The position numbers and the translations under genes are program-made. The notes beneath the pieces are model-generated. The model made no database searches. It had not been told where the DNA came from and was given only the letters and a program-made list of their open reading frames with translations. From assembly GCA_031268055.1 (NCBI GenBank), contig JAIRXY010000045.1:1-10939 (forward strand): 10,939 bases of DNA, given 5' to 3'. The DNA is from Prevotellaceae bacterium. GTDB lineage: Bacteria; Bacteroidota; Bacteroidia; Bacteroidales; UBA932. Numbering within the stretch: the stretch's first letter is position 1; every line of letters starts with the position of its first letter. This document shows, piece after piece, positions 1 to 6,647 of this stretch.

Positions 1-521
1 GGGACAGTCCGCGAAAAGCCGTGATTCCGCTTCATCGGAACGCGATACCACCGCCGCCACTGCTCTTTGCCTGTTTCCAGCGAGAAGCAGCGCAGCATGT
101 CGGCGCTCAAGCCCTCGTCGTAGTCGAGAAAATACACCAGCCCGTTGTAGATAACAGGCGCTGCGTGCCCTTCGCCCGTTTCGACTCCCCAGAGCGTTGG
201 GAAAGTATCTTGGTCGAACGTCAGCTCGTCGTCGGTGCGGATAATATTTGAGTAGCTCTCTCCCCTAAAGCATATCCACTTACCCGTCAGCGAGGGGCTT
301 GTATCTTCATAGCGCATAAAAAACTCGCCAATGCGCACGTCGTCTGCTTTCCGCGCCGTTTCGGGAGGACGGTTGTCGGCCCCCGGCGCCTGCACTGCAA
401 GCTCCTTTTGCGGAACGTAAACATGCCAGCCGATAATTATTGCAAGGTAAATAATTATCACCGAAGCGGTAGCTATGAAAATTTTCCCGTTCAATGGTTT
501 ACTGTTTTTAGTCAGATTCAT
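1..521 (-). CDS. PQQ-like beta-propeller protein, membrane-anchored, partial (C-terminus beyond left edge)
   Basis: The minus strand is open from an ATG at 519-521 to the left edge, giving 173 codons. The protein begins MNLTKNSKPLNGKIF, followed by one hydrophobic segment (about residues 14-33, IATASVIIIYLAIIIGW), then a Pro/Ala-rich linker. A propeller-like part follows: GKWICFRGES (about 80-89) resembles the W-x-x-FRG opening of PQQ-like propellers, and VIYNGLVYFLDYDE and SLETGKEQWRRW match the blade pattern ending in T-G-x-x-x-W. The single N-terminal helix without a clear cleavage site suggests an anchored propeller facing the periplasm. It differs from the two secreted propeller genes at 3348-5788 and is not a close copy. 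Whether it binds PQQ or any cofactor cannot be judged from this fragment. Confidence is high for the gene and fold, low for function. Confidence 0.85.
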   Translation of the reverse strand, partial: MNLTKNSKPLNGKIFIATASVIIIYLAIIIGWHVYVPQKELAVQAPGADNRPPETARKADDVRIGEFFMRYEDTSPSLTGKWICFRGESYSNIIRTDDELTFDQDTFPTLWGVETGEGHAAPVIYNGLVYFLDYDEGLSADMLRCFSLETGKEQWRRWYRVPMKRNHGFSRTV

Positions 522-534
522 GGATTAAGAACTC

Positions 535-557
535 TGAACAGCTGGTTTTTCTGTTCA
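535..557 (-). promoter_or_regulatory. Inverted repeat in the leader of the membrane-anchored propeller gene
   Basis: TGAACAG (535-541) and CTGTTCA (551-557) form a perfect 7-bp inverted repeat around a 9-base loop, ending 13 bases before the ATG at 519-521. No poly-T tract follows on the minus strand, so it is not a terminator. It could be an mRNA hairpin near the start codon or an operator half-site pair. No convincing TAnnTTTG promoter was found just upstream; the nearest is TATTTTG (rc of 571-577), one base short of the consensus spacing. Confidence 0.4.
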
Positions 558-659
558 ATCTTACCTTTTTGCAAAATAGAGAAAATAAAACGTGTGTCAT
601 TTTCAGAATATTACATTATAAATCCATTCGTATTGTAAAATAAAATAAAATAATCTTAT

Positions 660-676
660 TGCTTATCACATAAGCA
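660..676. repeat. Short perfect hairpin TGCTTAT-CAC-ATAAGCA
   Basis: A 7-bp perfect inverted repeat with a 3-base loop. ATAAGCA recurs at 718-724, giving a second possible pairing with the left arm. The sequence is AT-rich with no flanking T tract, so it is not a canonical terminator. A protein-binding palindrome is possible. Confidence 0.35.
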
Positions 677-848
677 TTACATAAAATACGGGTTGATTAT
701 TAGCATACTAAATTACAATAAGCAATGTATAATGACATAACGATGACATAAGAATTTAAAGCCAATAGGGAACGTATTTTGCATATTTTTTTGACTTGCT
801 TTCTACATTGTAATCTTTTATCAATCCCTCCTGCTTTATATTCTGCGC

Positions 849-3266
849 TCACTTCAAAAACCCATATTCGTATACTTTCGGCTCAATTTGCTTTGCCAGA
901 ATTTTAATTTTATCGCGCAACGCTGCTATCAATTTCGTGTATTGCACGTCGTCGCTTTTAGTGTTCATTTTGCCTTTGTCGTTGCGCCCCTGAAAGTGTT
1001 CGCGAATATCATACAGCGAAGCGTTAACGTTGTATTTGGGTTGTGCATGGTAATACTTCCACAATTCTTTGCCTACATCGAAAACCGCTTTTGCGGCGGT
1101 GGAAAACTCCAGCTTCTTGCTTTCTCTCGTTTTCGAAAACAGTGTGCTTTCAGCTGTTTGTTTCAGCTTTCCATTGATGAAATCCGTCATAAAGCAGCTC
1201 TCGAATTTGTCGCGGGCATCAACCTCCTGCTCAGTGAACGGTATCCAATGGTTTGTACCGTATTGCGATTGAATATTGTTGTTGAACAGCGTGTAGGCAA
1301 GGCAATCATTTTGAAATTCCAAGTCGGTTTTCCAGCCATCGTTTGGGTATAAAAATTGGTCGCGGTCGTTGAGCCAATCGGCAGAAATTACTTTTCGGAC
1401 AGTGAAGTAAATTGAAACGACAATTAAATTTAGCGCTGTAATAAATGTGTGCCTTCCGCCCTGTTTTCTTTTTTTATGAAGGTCATTTATAAAAATCATA
1501 TTCTGATTTTGAAAATCGTTCCCAACGGAAGATAAATCGCCAATGTACTCTTTTGATTCGCTTTTTGAGCTTACTCCAAGCCAGTCGCTGATGTACTTTG
1601 TACCATCACCGTTAGCAATGGTTTTTTGGTGTAAAAAAGTCCCTTTCCCATCGTATACATCGGCTATTGAGCATTCAAATTTTTCTTTTTTATTCAAATT
1701 CCAGACGTAAAATCCAATAGGAAATGCACCTTTCACATTGTCGAACGTATCAGCTGGGACTAAAAAAAGTTTTTCGAGCTTAGCTCGGAAGAAATCTCGA
1801 AAATCTGAAAAGTTAGGCGCTTGTAGAATTTTCAATGTTGAAAATTCTACAAGCGCGCAGTAAGGAATTTCACCATAAATTCGTGCAAAGAACTGCGCAA
1901 AAAGTTCTCCGCTCGCTTTACCTATCTTGCTTTGATATTCATCGTGTATTCTACTAACCTGTACGTTTTTCCGGCCTATTCCTCTCACATTATCGCCTTC
2001 TGCATACGGTGGGTTAATGTAGATAACCAGCTTCTTTTGCCTTTCGGGGTTACTTATTATGCCTTGCAACCCTTTTGGCAGCTTGGAAAAGTCGTCGTTC
2101 AAAAAATCGAACTGAAAAACATGGTCTTCGAGCAGGTTTGCGCCGTTTTTTATCCTATCCCGCATCACATCCACGTCCTGCTTGTCCAGAGTTGAAGCCC
2201 AAATGTTGTATTTGTTGGTCAGCCCGGCAAGTAGGTTACCCGTTCCGGCGGCGCAATCCCAAACGATATATTCGTCTTGCCAATCTTCGCCAAAAACATC
2301 GGCAATATACTTTTGCGAAAGCTCCACCCAGATTTTTGGGGTAAAAAAGCTACCCTTGCGTTCGCGTACATCTTGCGGCACAAGCAGGTCACGGCGTTCT
2401 ACAATGTAATCCCAATATTCTTCGTGCGGCGGTCGCTCGTATCTTGCCCAAAATTGCGTATGCGTCTTTTGGTTGTCGAAAAATGTAGCTCGCTTACTCG
2501 AAAACATTCCCGCCTCGTCCAGCTTTCGGTCAATTTCGTAAAAATTCGATTTGAGCAGCACAAAAAGTTTTTCTTTCAGAGTTTGATTTTCGGCAGATAG
2601 CAAATCGGCAAGGTAGAAATCGCCATCAATAATCCCGCTTTGCTTAGCAATTTCCCAGCTGACTGAAATAGTTGGCTTGACGGTTTCGAGCCATTTGTTG
2701 TAAATGATGATGAAGTTGTTTTTGTCGATTTTGATTTTCGCTGTATCTGATTTGCCAGCGATGAAATTTGCGCGGATAAACCGCTTCAACTCCTTTTCAT
2801 TGCGCTCAAAATCAAAAATATACGTTTCACATGGAATATCATTTTCGATAATTTTTTTAACCTGCGCGTAAACCTGCCTAAACTCTTTTGTTTCTGTGTT
2901 CGATGGTGTAACGTTCCAGTTGAAATCGTTTTGGTAGAAAATGTCCTGAATTTCGCTGTAGGGCACGAAAGCGATTTTTTCGCTATCGTAGCATCCCAAG
3001 AACGGCGGCGGCAGCAAGTCGTCAAAGGTGCGCGCCTTGCCAATGGTCAGCACGAGCTGCGCAAGCATGGTGAGGATATCAGCGGGTTTTTGCTTTGCCT
3101 CTGCCCACAGAAAGTATTCGTCCCCAAAATCAATGGCGTTTGCAGGGCGCCTGATTTTTACGGCGAAGTCAATTTTACCCAGAATTTTTGTGCAATCAAA
3201 CTTTTGAAAAAAGTCATGGGTAACCTTGTTCTTTATTTCTTCCTCAGGAATGTTTTTGTATTTCAT
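849..3266 (-). CDS. Type IIG-like restriction enzyme: fused nuclease and N6-adenine DNA methyltransferase
   Basis: This 805-residue protein appears to be a single-chain restriction-modification enzyme, cutting and adenine-methylating DNA with S-adenosylmethionine. The N-terminal region has a PD-(D/E)XK-like signature: D46 in AIDFGDE, then E56-A-K58 in LWAEAK. The methyltransferase core follows: RKGSFFTP (303-310, motif X-like), DCAAGTGNLL (337-346, SAM-binding motif I) and NPPY (418-421, motif IV of N6-adenine or N4-cytosine methylases; adenine favoured by family). The C-terminal part, about 520-805, probably holds the target-recognition region. The ATG at 3264-3266 fits the expected N-terminus. 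No separate methylase, specificity subunit or controller gene lies beside it, which fits a stand-alone type IIG enzyme. Base composition is visibly AT-richer than the flanking genes, suggesting transfer. The gene follows the propeller gene by 81 bases without a clear promoter of its own, so read-through transcription is possible. The recognition sequence cannot be predicted here. A solitary methylase with a dead nuclease is the main alternative. Confidence 0.85.
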   Translation of the reverse strand: MKYKNIPEEEIKNKVTHDFFQKFDCTKILGKIDFAVKIRRPANAIDFGDEYFLWAEAKQKPADILTMLAQLVLTIGKARTFDDLLPPPFLGCYDSEKIAFVPYSEIQDIFYQNDFNWNVTPSNTETKEFRQVYAQVKKIIENDIPCETYIFDFERNEKELKRFIRANFIAGKSDTAKIKIDKNNFIIIYNKWLETVKPTISVSWEIAKQSGIIDGDFYLADLLSAENQTLKEKLFVLLKSNFYEIDRKLDEAGMFSSKRATFFDNQKTHTQFWARYERPPHEEYWDYIVERRDLLVPQDVRERKGSFFTPKIWVELSQKYIADVFGEDWQDEYIVWDCAAGTGNLLAGLTNKYNIWASTLDKQDVDVMRDRIKNGANLLEDHVFQFDFLNDDFSKLPKGLQGIISNPERQKKLVIYINPPYAEGDNVRGIGRKNVQVSRIHDEYQSKIGKASGELFAQFFARIYGEIPYCALVEFSTLKILQAPNFSDFRDFFRAKLEKLFLVPADTFDNVKGAFPIGFYVWNLNKKEKFECSIADVYDGKGTFLHQKTIANGDGTKYISDWLGVSSKSESKEYIGDLSSVGNDFQNQNMIFINDLHKKRKQGGRHTFITALNLIVVSIYFTVRKVISADWLNDRDQFLYPNDGWKTDLEFQNDCLAYTLFNNNIQSQYGTNHWIPFTEQEVDARDKFESCFMTDFINGKLKQTAESTLFSKTRESKKLEFSTAAKAVFDVGKELWKYYHAQPKYNVNASLYDIREHFQGRNDKGKMNTKSDDVQYTKLIAALRDKIKILAKQIEPKVYEYGFLK
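1817..1856. repeat. Perfect 40-bp palindrome (19-bp arms, 2-base centre) inside the restriction enzyme gene
   Basis: GCGCTTGTAGAATTTTCAA (1817-1835) is followed by TG (1836-1837) and then by its exact reverse complement (1838-1856). It encodes residues 471-483 (ALVEFSTLKILQA) of the type IIG-like enzyme, soon after the NPPY motif. The reading frame is intact across it. As RNA it would form a very stable hairpin. It is not followed by a T tract. Confidence 0.95.
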
Positions 3267-3347
3267 TGCTGCTTTTTATTTTGTAGGCCTGCAACGCCGA
3301 GCCATGCTTACGTAAGGTATGCCGTAACCGCGTCAAGTTTTTGCGGG

Positions 3348-4559
3348 CTACTTCTTAACTTCGTAGGCCATCAGCGTATTTCCGTGGCGAACGTAAAGCG
3401 TTCCTCCGTAAATGACGGGGTGCGCCCAATGCTGGTCTGTTCCGAGCGTGATTTTGAATTTGTTGACGATGTTGAACTTTTCGGGGTTGGCTTCTACAAG
3501 CGCAAATTCGCCCCTGTCGCTGTAGCAGTACAGCATGCCGTCGGCCGAAATGATGTTGCCAACGCCTATTTCGTTGCTCTTGTATTTTGTTTCGCCGGTG
3601 CGCCAATCAATGCAGTACCAGTAGCGGTTTTTTTCGCCGGAGCCGTAAACGTAATTCCCCACCTTGACCGCTGCGCCAATTTTGTTGTCCATCTCGTTTG
3701 TCCATACTTTTTCTGCTATGCTTCCGTCCTGATTAAGCCGGTAGAGCACCGAGCCTACGCCTCCGCCGGAGGTGCTGAACAGGAAGCTGTTCTCGTATAT
3801 CGGCGTATTGGGGCTGTGACCGTATGGATTTTTCTGCTCCACCTCCCAAAGCATTTTGCCCGTTTTTGCATTGAAGGCAACAATATTGTTGTCTATTGCA
3901 TTGACCACAACGGGCGTTTGCAGGTCGCCTACGTACTGTGGAGAGCAATAGGTAGACGGCTTGCCTATGCCTTCGGACGACCACACAAGCTCTCCGGTTA
4001 CTTTATTGAGGGCAACCATGTTATACTTCTTTCCTCCGGGGGTGAGGTAAACGAGGTTGCCCACAATGAGCGGAGATTCAGTCATGCCGAATTTTAGGTT
4101 GCTTCCGTCAAAGTCCGTTTCGATATCTTTCGTCCAGATTACGTCAAGGCTTTTTTCGTCCAAGCACGACAGAACGCCGCGCCCCGAAAAAATATACAGC
4201 CGACCGGAATTTACGTTGACGGTTGAGCGGGCGCCGTTGTAGTTGGCGCTCCACTCCAGCCCGTATTTTTTCTTGTCAAGCAAATTTCCTTTGGCGTCGA
4301 GCACATAGAGGTAGCCTGTGCTATCGGTCATTCCCGTTACGTAAATCTTACCGTTTGCCGTTGCCACCGAGGTGTACCCTTCGCCCAGCCCATCGTAGCT
4401 CCAAAGCAGCTCAGGGCTTCCGGCAGCCCACTCCTTCAGCAATCCCGTTTCGCTGTATACGCCATCGCGGTTGGCGCCCCGCCACTGCGAATTTTCCTGC
4501 GCCCGAACGCCCGTAAGCGTCCACGCAAGCATGTAAAAAATAACAACTCTCTTTTTCAT
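3348..4559 (-). CDS. Secreted PQQ-like beta-propeller repeat protein (intact paralog)
   Basis: This 403-residue protein has a signal peptide (residues 1-20, basic MKKR, hydrophobic core, predicted cut after VRA before QE). The mature part opens with QWRGANRDGVYSETGLLKEW (25-44), the W-x-G-x-N-R-D-G entry common in PQQ-like propeller proteins. Blade motifs of the type A-x-N-x-x-T-G-x-x-x-W follow: ALNKVTGELVW (183-193), AFNAKTGKMLW (228-238) and CIDWRTGETKY (316-326). Length fits one complete propeller. The fold is shared by quinoprotein dehydrogenases and BamB-like scaffolds, and I see no set of cofactor ligands proving PQQ binding, so a binding or scaffolding role is equally possible. It starts 14 bases after the stop of the interrupted paralog at 4574-5788, so the two are probably one operon. 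Its last 89 bases are almost identical to the paralog's end. Substrate and role are unknown. Confidence 0.88.
   Translation of the reverse strand: MKKRVVIFYMLAWTLTGVRAQENSQWRGANRDGVYSETGLLKEWAAGSPELLWSYDGLGEGYTSVATANGKIYVTGMTDSTGYLYVLDAKGNLLDKKKYGLEWSANYNGARSTVNVNSGRLYIFSGRGVLSCLDEKSLDVIWTKDIETDFDGSNLKFGMTESPLIVGNLVYLTPGGKKYNMVALNKVTGELVWSSEGIGKPSTYCSPQYVGDLQTPVVVNAIDNNIVAFNAKTGKMLWEVEQKNPYGHSPNTPIYENSFLFSTSGGGVGSVLYRLNQDGSIAEKVWTNEMDNKIGAAVKVGNYVYGSGEKNRYWYCIDWRTGETKYKSNEIGVGNIISADGMLYCYSDRGEFALVEANPEKFNIVNKFKITLGTDQHWAHPVIYGGTLYVRHGNTLMAYEVKK
3364..3452 (-). repeat. Near-identical 3' segment shared with the tandem paralog (copy 1)
   Basis: This segment matches 4590-4678 at 86 of 89 positions without gaps. 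It encodes the C-terminal ITLGTDQHWAHPVIYGG...NTLMAYE region. Of the three differences, one changes an amino acid (Val/Ala) and two are silent. Identity drops sharply beyond 3452, which suggests recent gene conversion or partial duplication. Confidence 0.9.
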
Positions 4560-4573
4560 CGCTTTACTTGATA

Positions 4574-5788
4574 TTAGCTGTTAACTTTATAGGCCATCAG
4601 CGTATTTCCGTGGCGAACGTAGAGCGTTCCCCCGTAAATGGCGGGGTGCGCCCAATGCTGGTCTGTTCCGAGCGTGATAGGAAATCTGCCGGCAAGGTCA
4701 AACTTGTCGGGGTTAACGCGAACAAGGGCTATATCGCCCCTCTCGGTGTAGCAGTAGAGCATGTCGTCGGCAGTGATGATATTTCCTATTCCCAGCGTAT
4801 TGTCCTTGTACTTTATTTCGCCGGTTTGCCAATCTATGCTAAACCAGAATCGGTTGCTGTCGCCCGACCCGTAGGCGTAGCTGCCGATTTTCACCACAGC
4901 GCCAATCCTCGAATCGAGCTGCGTCACCTCGTATACCTTCTCGACGCTGCGCCCGCCGTTGGTCAGGCGTATCATCACCGAGCCTTTTCCGTAGCCGCTG
5001 GTGCAGAACAGCATGTTGTCGGCGTATACCGGAACGTTGGGGTGTACGCCGTGCCGGTTGATTTGCTCAAACGACCACAGCTTTTTTCCGGTTGCCACGT
5101 CAATCCCGATAATGTGCTTCTGCATCATGGTGACTACCTGCGGCGTCTGCTGGTCGCCAAGGTAGATGGGCGAGCAGTACGCCGAAAGGTCGCCATCGCC
5201 GGCGCAGCTCCAGAGCAGCTCGCCGGTATTCTTGTTCAGGGCAACGACGTTGTATACTTTTCCGCCGGGCGAGGCTATCAGCTAATCGCCGACAATCAGC
5301 GGCGATTCGCATATGCCCCATGTAATATTTAAGCCGTCGAAATCGGTAAGCATGTTCTTTTTCCAAACAATGCTGAGGTCGCTTTCGTTGAGGCAGACAA
5401 TGTCGCCCAAGCCGGAAATCAGGTACAGCTTGCCGTTGTCGGGCGTTACGGTGCCGCGCGTACCGTTGTAGCTTTTATCCCACTCCGGCCCGTACGCCTT
5501 TTTATCCAGCAGCTTGCCGGTAGCGTCAAAGGCGTAAATAAAGCCTGTTCCGTCGGTCATGCCGGTAACGTACAGCTTGCCGGAGGTTGATACGGCAACC
5601 GAAGAGTGACCTTCGCCCAAGCCGTCGTAGTGCCAGAGCAGCGGCAGGCCGTCGGCAGGCCATGTTTTCAGCAGGTTTGTTTCCTTGTAAGCGCCTGTAC
5701 GGTCAAATCTCCACTGAACGATATGCTGCGCCTCCGATAGGAGCGCAATAGCCACCGTAGCGCATAGTAAGCCAATCTTTTTTTTCAT
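4574..5788 (-). pseudogene. Secreted PQQ-like beta-propeller protein interrupted by one in-frame TAG
   Basis: One continuous frame of 404 codons before the final TAA carries a single internal stop: TAG at 5282-5284, codon 169. The N-terminal 168 residues include a signal peptide (about 1-20, cut after SEA) and LLWHYDGLGEG-type propeller sequence. After the TAG, the frame continues LIASPGGKVYNVVALNK and keeps propeller sequence to the end, aligning along its length with the intact paralog at 3348-4559 (403 residues, Leu169 opposite the TAG). There is no frameshift. An internal ATG at codon 221 could start a 184-residue C-terminal fragment lacking a signal peptide. Its WRFDRTGAY entry motif is degenerate and one residue short of the paralog's WRGANRDGVY. 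A recent nonsense mutation, stop read-through or a sequencing error are all possible. The downstream part still looks protein-coding, so decay, if real, is recent. Confidence 0.85.
4590..4678 (-). repeat. Near-identical 3' segment shared with the tandem paralog (copy 2)
   Basis: Partner of 3364-3452, offset 1226 bases, 86 of 89 identical. It ends close to the stop codon of the interrupted paralog; the divergent last residues (KVNS here, EVKK in the other copy) lie just outside it. Confidence 0.9.
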
Positions 5789-5790
5789 AG

Positions 5791-5826
5791 AATAATAATG
5801 TAAAAGTAGTTAATAATAATGTAAAA
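5791..5826 (-). repeat. Perfect 15-bp direct repeat with 21-bp period in the propeller leader
   Basis: On the minus strand, TTTTACATTATTATT occurs twice (5826-5812 and 5805-5791) with six bases between. The second copy ends two bases before the ATG at 5786-5788. The 21-bp period equals the spacing of paired LytTR-domain binding sites, and TACATTATT matches 7 of 9 positions of the published LytTR consensus form (W-M-M-G-T-T-N-R-K). It lies downstream of the predicted promoter, so if bound it might repress. Simple slippage in AT-rich DNA is the alternative. Confidence 0.55.
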
Positions 5827-5850
5827 TTGCTTTTGCAACAAGCTAAATTG

Positions 5851-5879
5851 CAAAGGTATAAAATTTTTATCAAAATCAA
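5851..5879 (-). promoter_or_regulatory. Bacteroidota-type promoter for the propeller gene pair
   Basis: On the minus strand, TACCTTTG (5858-5851) is an exact TAnnTTTG -7 element. TTG (5879-5877) lies 18 bp upstream as a -33 element. Transcription would begin some 5-10 bases past the -7 box, leaving a leader of about 55 bases before the ATG at 5788. A 7-bp inverted repeat TTTGCAA/TTGCAAA (5832-5838 and 5848-5854) overlaps the -7 element and probable start site and could be an operator. The promoter sits directly after the regulator's stop codon. Confidence 0.6.
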
Positions 5880-5891
5880 GCTTACCAAAAA

Positions 5892-6641
5892 TCATGAGGT
5901 AAGCCACGCCTTAAATCGGGAGGCCGTGTTCTTGCTGATATAGATGCGCTCCGGCGTTTCGACGTCGAGCGATACGAGCAGGCGGCTGTCAAACCATACC
6001 GTAATTTTTTTTACGCTATCGCGCGCAAGGATAAACTGCTTGTTTGCCCTGATGAAGTCGGAGGGGTTAAGCGAAGAGGCAATCTGCTCCAGCGTTGCGC
6101 TGTAGGAGTATCGGCTGCCGTCCTTCAGGTAAACGCTTGTTTCCTTGTTGGTGGTATAGAAGCAGGCTACATCTTTCAGGCAAACGGGCAGCAGCTGGTC
6201 TTTAACGGGGATTAGTATCCGGCGCTTGTAGACGGAAGCGGGCGTTAGGCGCGAGAGCTGCGAAAGGTACTGCAAAACGTCGGCGCGCTGCCACTTGCCG
6301 AACTTCACCAGCGACGCCTTCAGCTCTTCGGCCTTGATGGGCTTGAGGAGGTAGTCGATGCTGTTCACCTTAAAGGCTTCAATGGCGTACTCGTCGTAAG
6401 CGGTGGTGAAGATGATGGGCGTTTCCACCTGAATGTGGTCAAAAATTGCAAAGGCCGAGCCGTCCGACAGGCGAATATCCATCAGTATCAAGTCGGGCGC
6501 AGCGCAGGTTTGCAGCCATCGGACGGTCTGGCTGATGCTCTCCGTGTTGCCCGCTATTTCAATGCTGGGGTTAATGTCGGTCAGCATGTTTATCAGGTTA
6601 TCGCAGGCAACCGTTTCGTCTTCTACAATCAGTACTTTCAT
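5892..6641 (-). CDS. LytTR-family response regulator
   Basis: This 249-residue regulator has an N-terminal receiver domain (about 1-118) and a C-terminal LytTR DNA-binding domain (about 140-247). The receiver shows the acidic pocket E7/D8, the phosphoacceptor D55 in LILMDIRL, T80 in FTTAYDEYA and the conserved K100 in YLLKP. The C-terminal part (IPVKDQLLPVCLKDVACFYTTNKETSVYLKDG, then FIRANKQFILA) matches the beta-rich LytTR fold. It should be phosphorylated by the kinase encoded just upstream at 6648-7652, six bases away, in one operon. LytTR regulators bind paired direct repeats about 21 bp apart. The propeller genes start 103 bases downstream behind their own promoter, and a 21-bp-period repeat lies in their leader, so they are candidate targets. 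The regulated process is not known. All catalytic residues appear intact. Confidence 0.95.
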   Translation of the reverse strand: MKVLIVEDETVACDNLINMLTDINPSIEIAGNTESISQTVRWLQTCAAPDLILMDIRLSDGSAFAIFDHIQVETPIIFTTAYDEYAIEAFKVNSIDYLLKPIKAEELKASLVKFGKWQRADVLQYLSQLSRLTPASVYKRRILIPVKDQLLPVCLKDVACFYTTNKETSVYLKDGSRYSYSATLEQIASSLNPSDFIRANKQFILARDSVKKITVWFDSRLLVSLDVETPERIYISKNTASRFKAWLTS

Positions 6642-6647
6642 ATTTCA

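Larger units (their letters stand above)
522..848. other. AT-rich gene-free stretch with iterated ACATAA motifs
   Basis: This stretch lies between the start of the membrane-anchored propeller gene and the stop codon of the restriction enzyme gene. I see no supportable gene. It holds a TGCTTAT-CAC-ATAAGCA hairpin (660-676), an AAAAT microrepeat (about 637-653) and four ACATAA hexamers at 668, 679, 735 and 746. The last two lie within a perfect ATGACATAA direct repeat (732-740 and 743-751). No rho-independent terminator is apparent after the restriction enzyme stop codon at 849. Confidence 0.6.

Noticed and set aside
408..638. Small plus-strand open frame at the end of the membrane-anchored propeller gene
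   Set aside because: Half is antisense to the propeller gene and half is AT-rich intergenic DNA; no ribosome-binding site or recognisable sequence.
3307..3316. CTTACGTAAG palindrome between the propeller and restriction enzyme genes
   Set aside because: Ten-base palindromes are common; no extension of symmetry and no associated promoter or T tract.
2931..4097. Long plus-strand open frame (388 codons) across the restriction enzyme start, the intergenic gap and the propeller gene
   Set aside because: It is antisense to two well-supported genes and crosses their boundary; it has no recognisable domain and a matching antisense frame appears over the paralog because the paralogs share sequence.
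4568..5332. Plus-strand open frame opposite the interrupted propeller gene
   Set aside because: Shadow of the minus-strand propeller sequence. Its similarity to the open frame opposite the other copy is explained by the paralogy of the sense strand.
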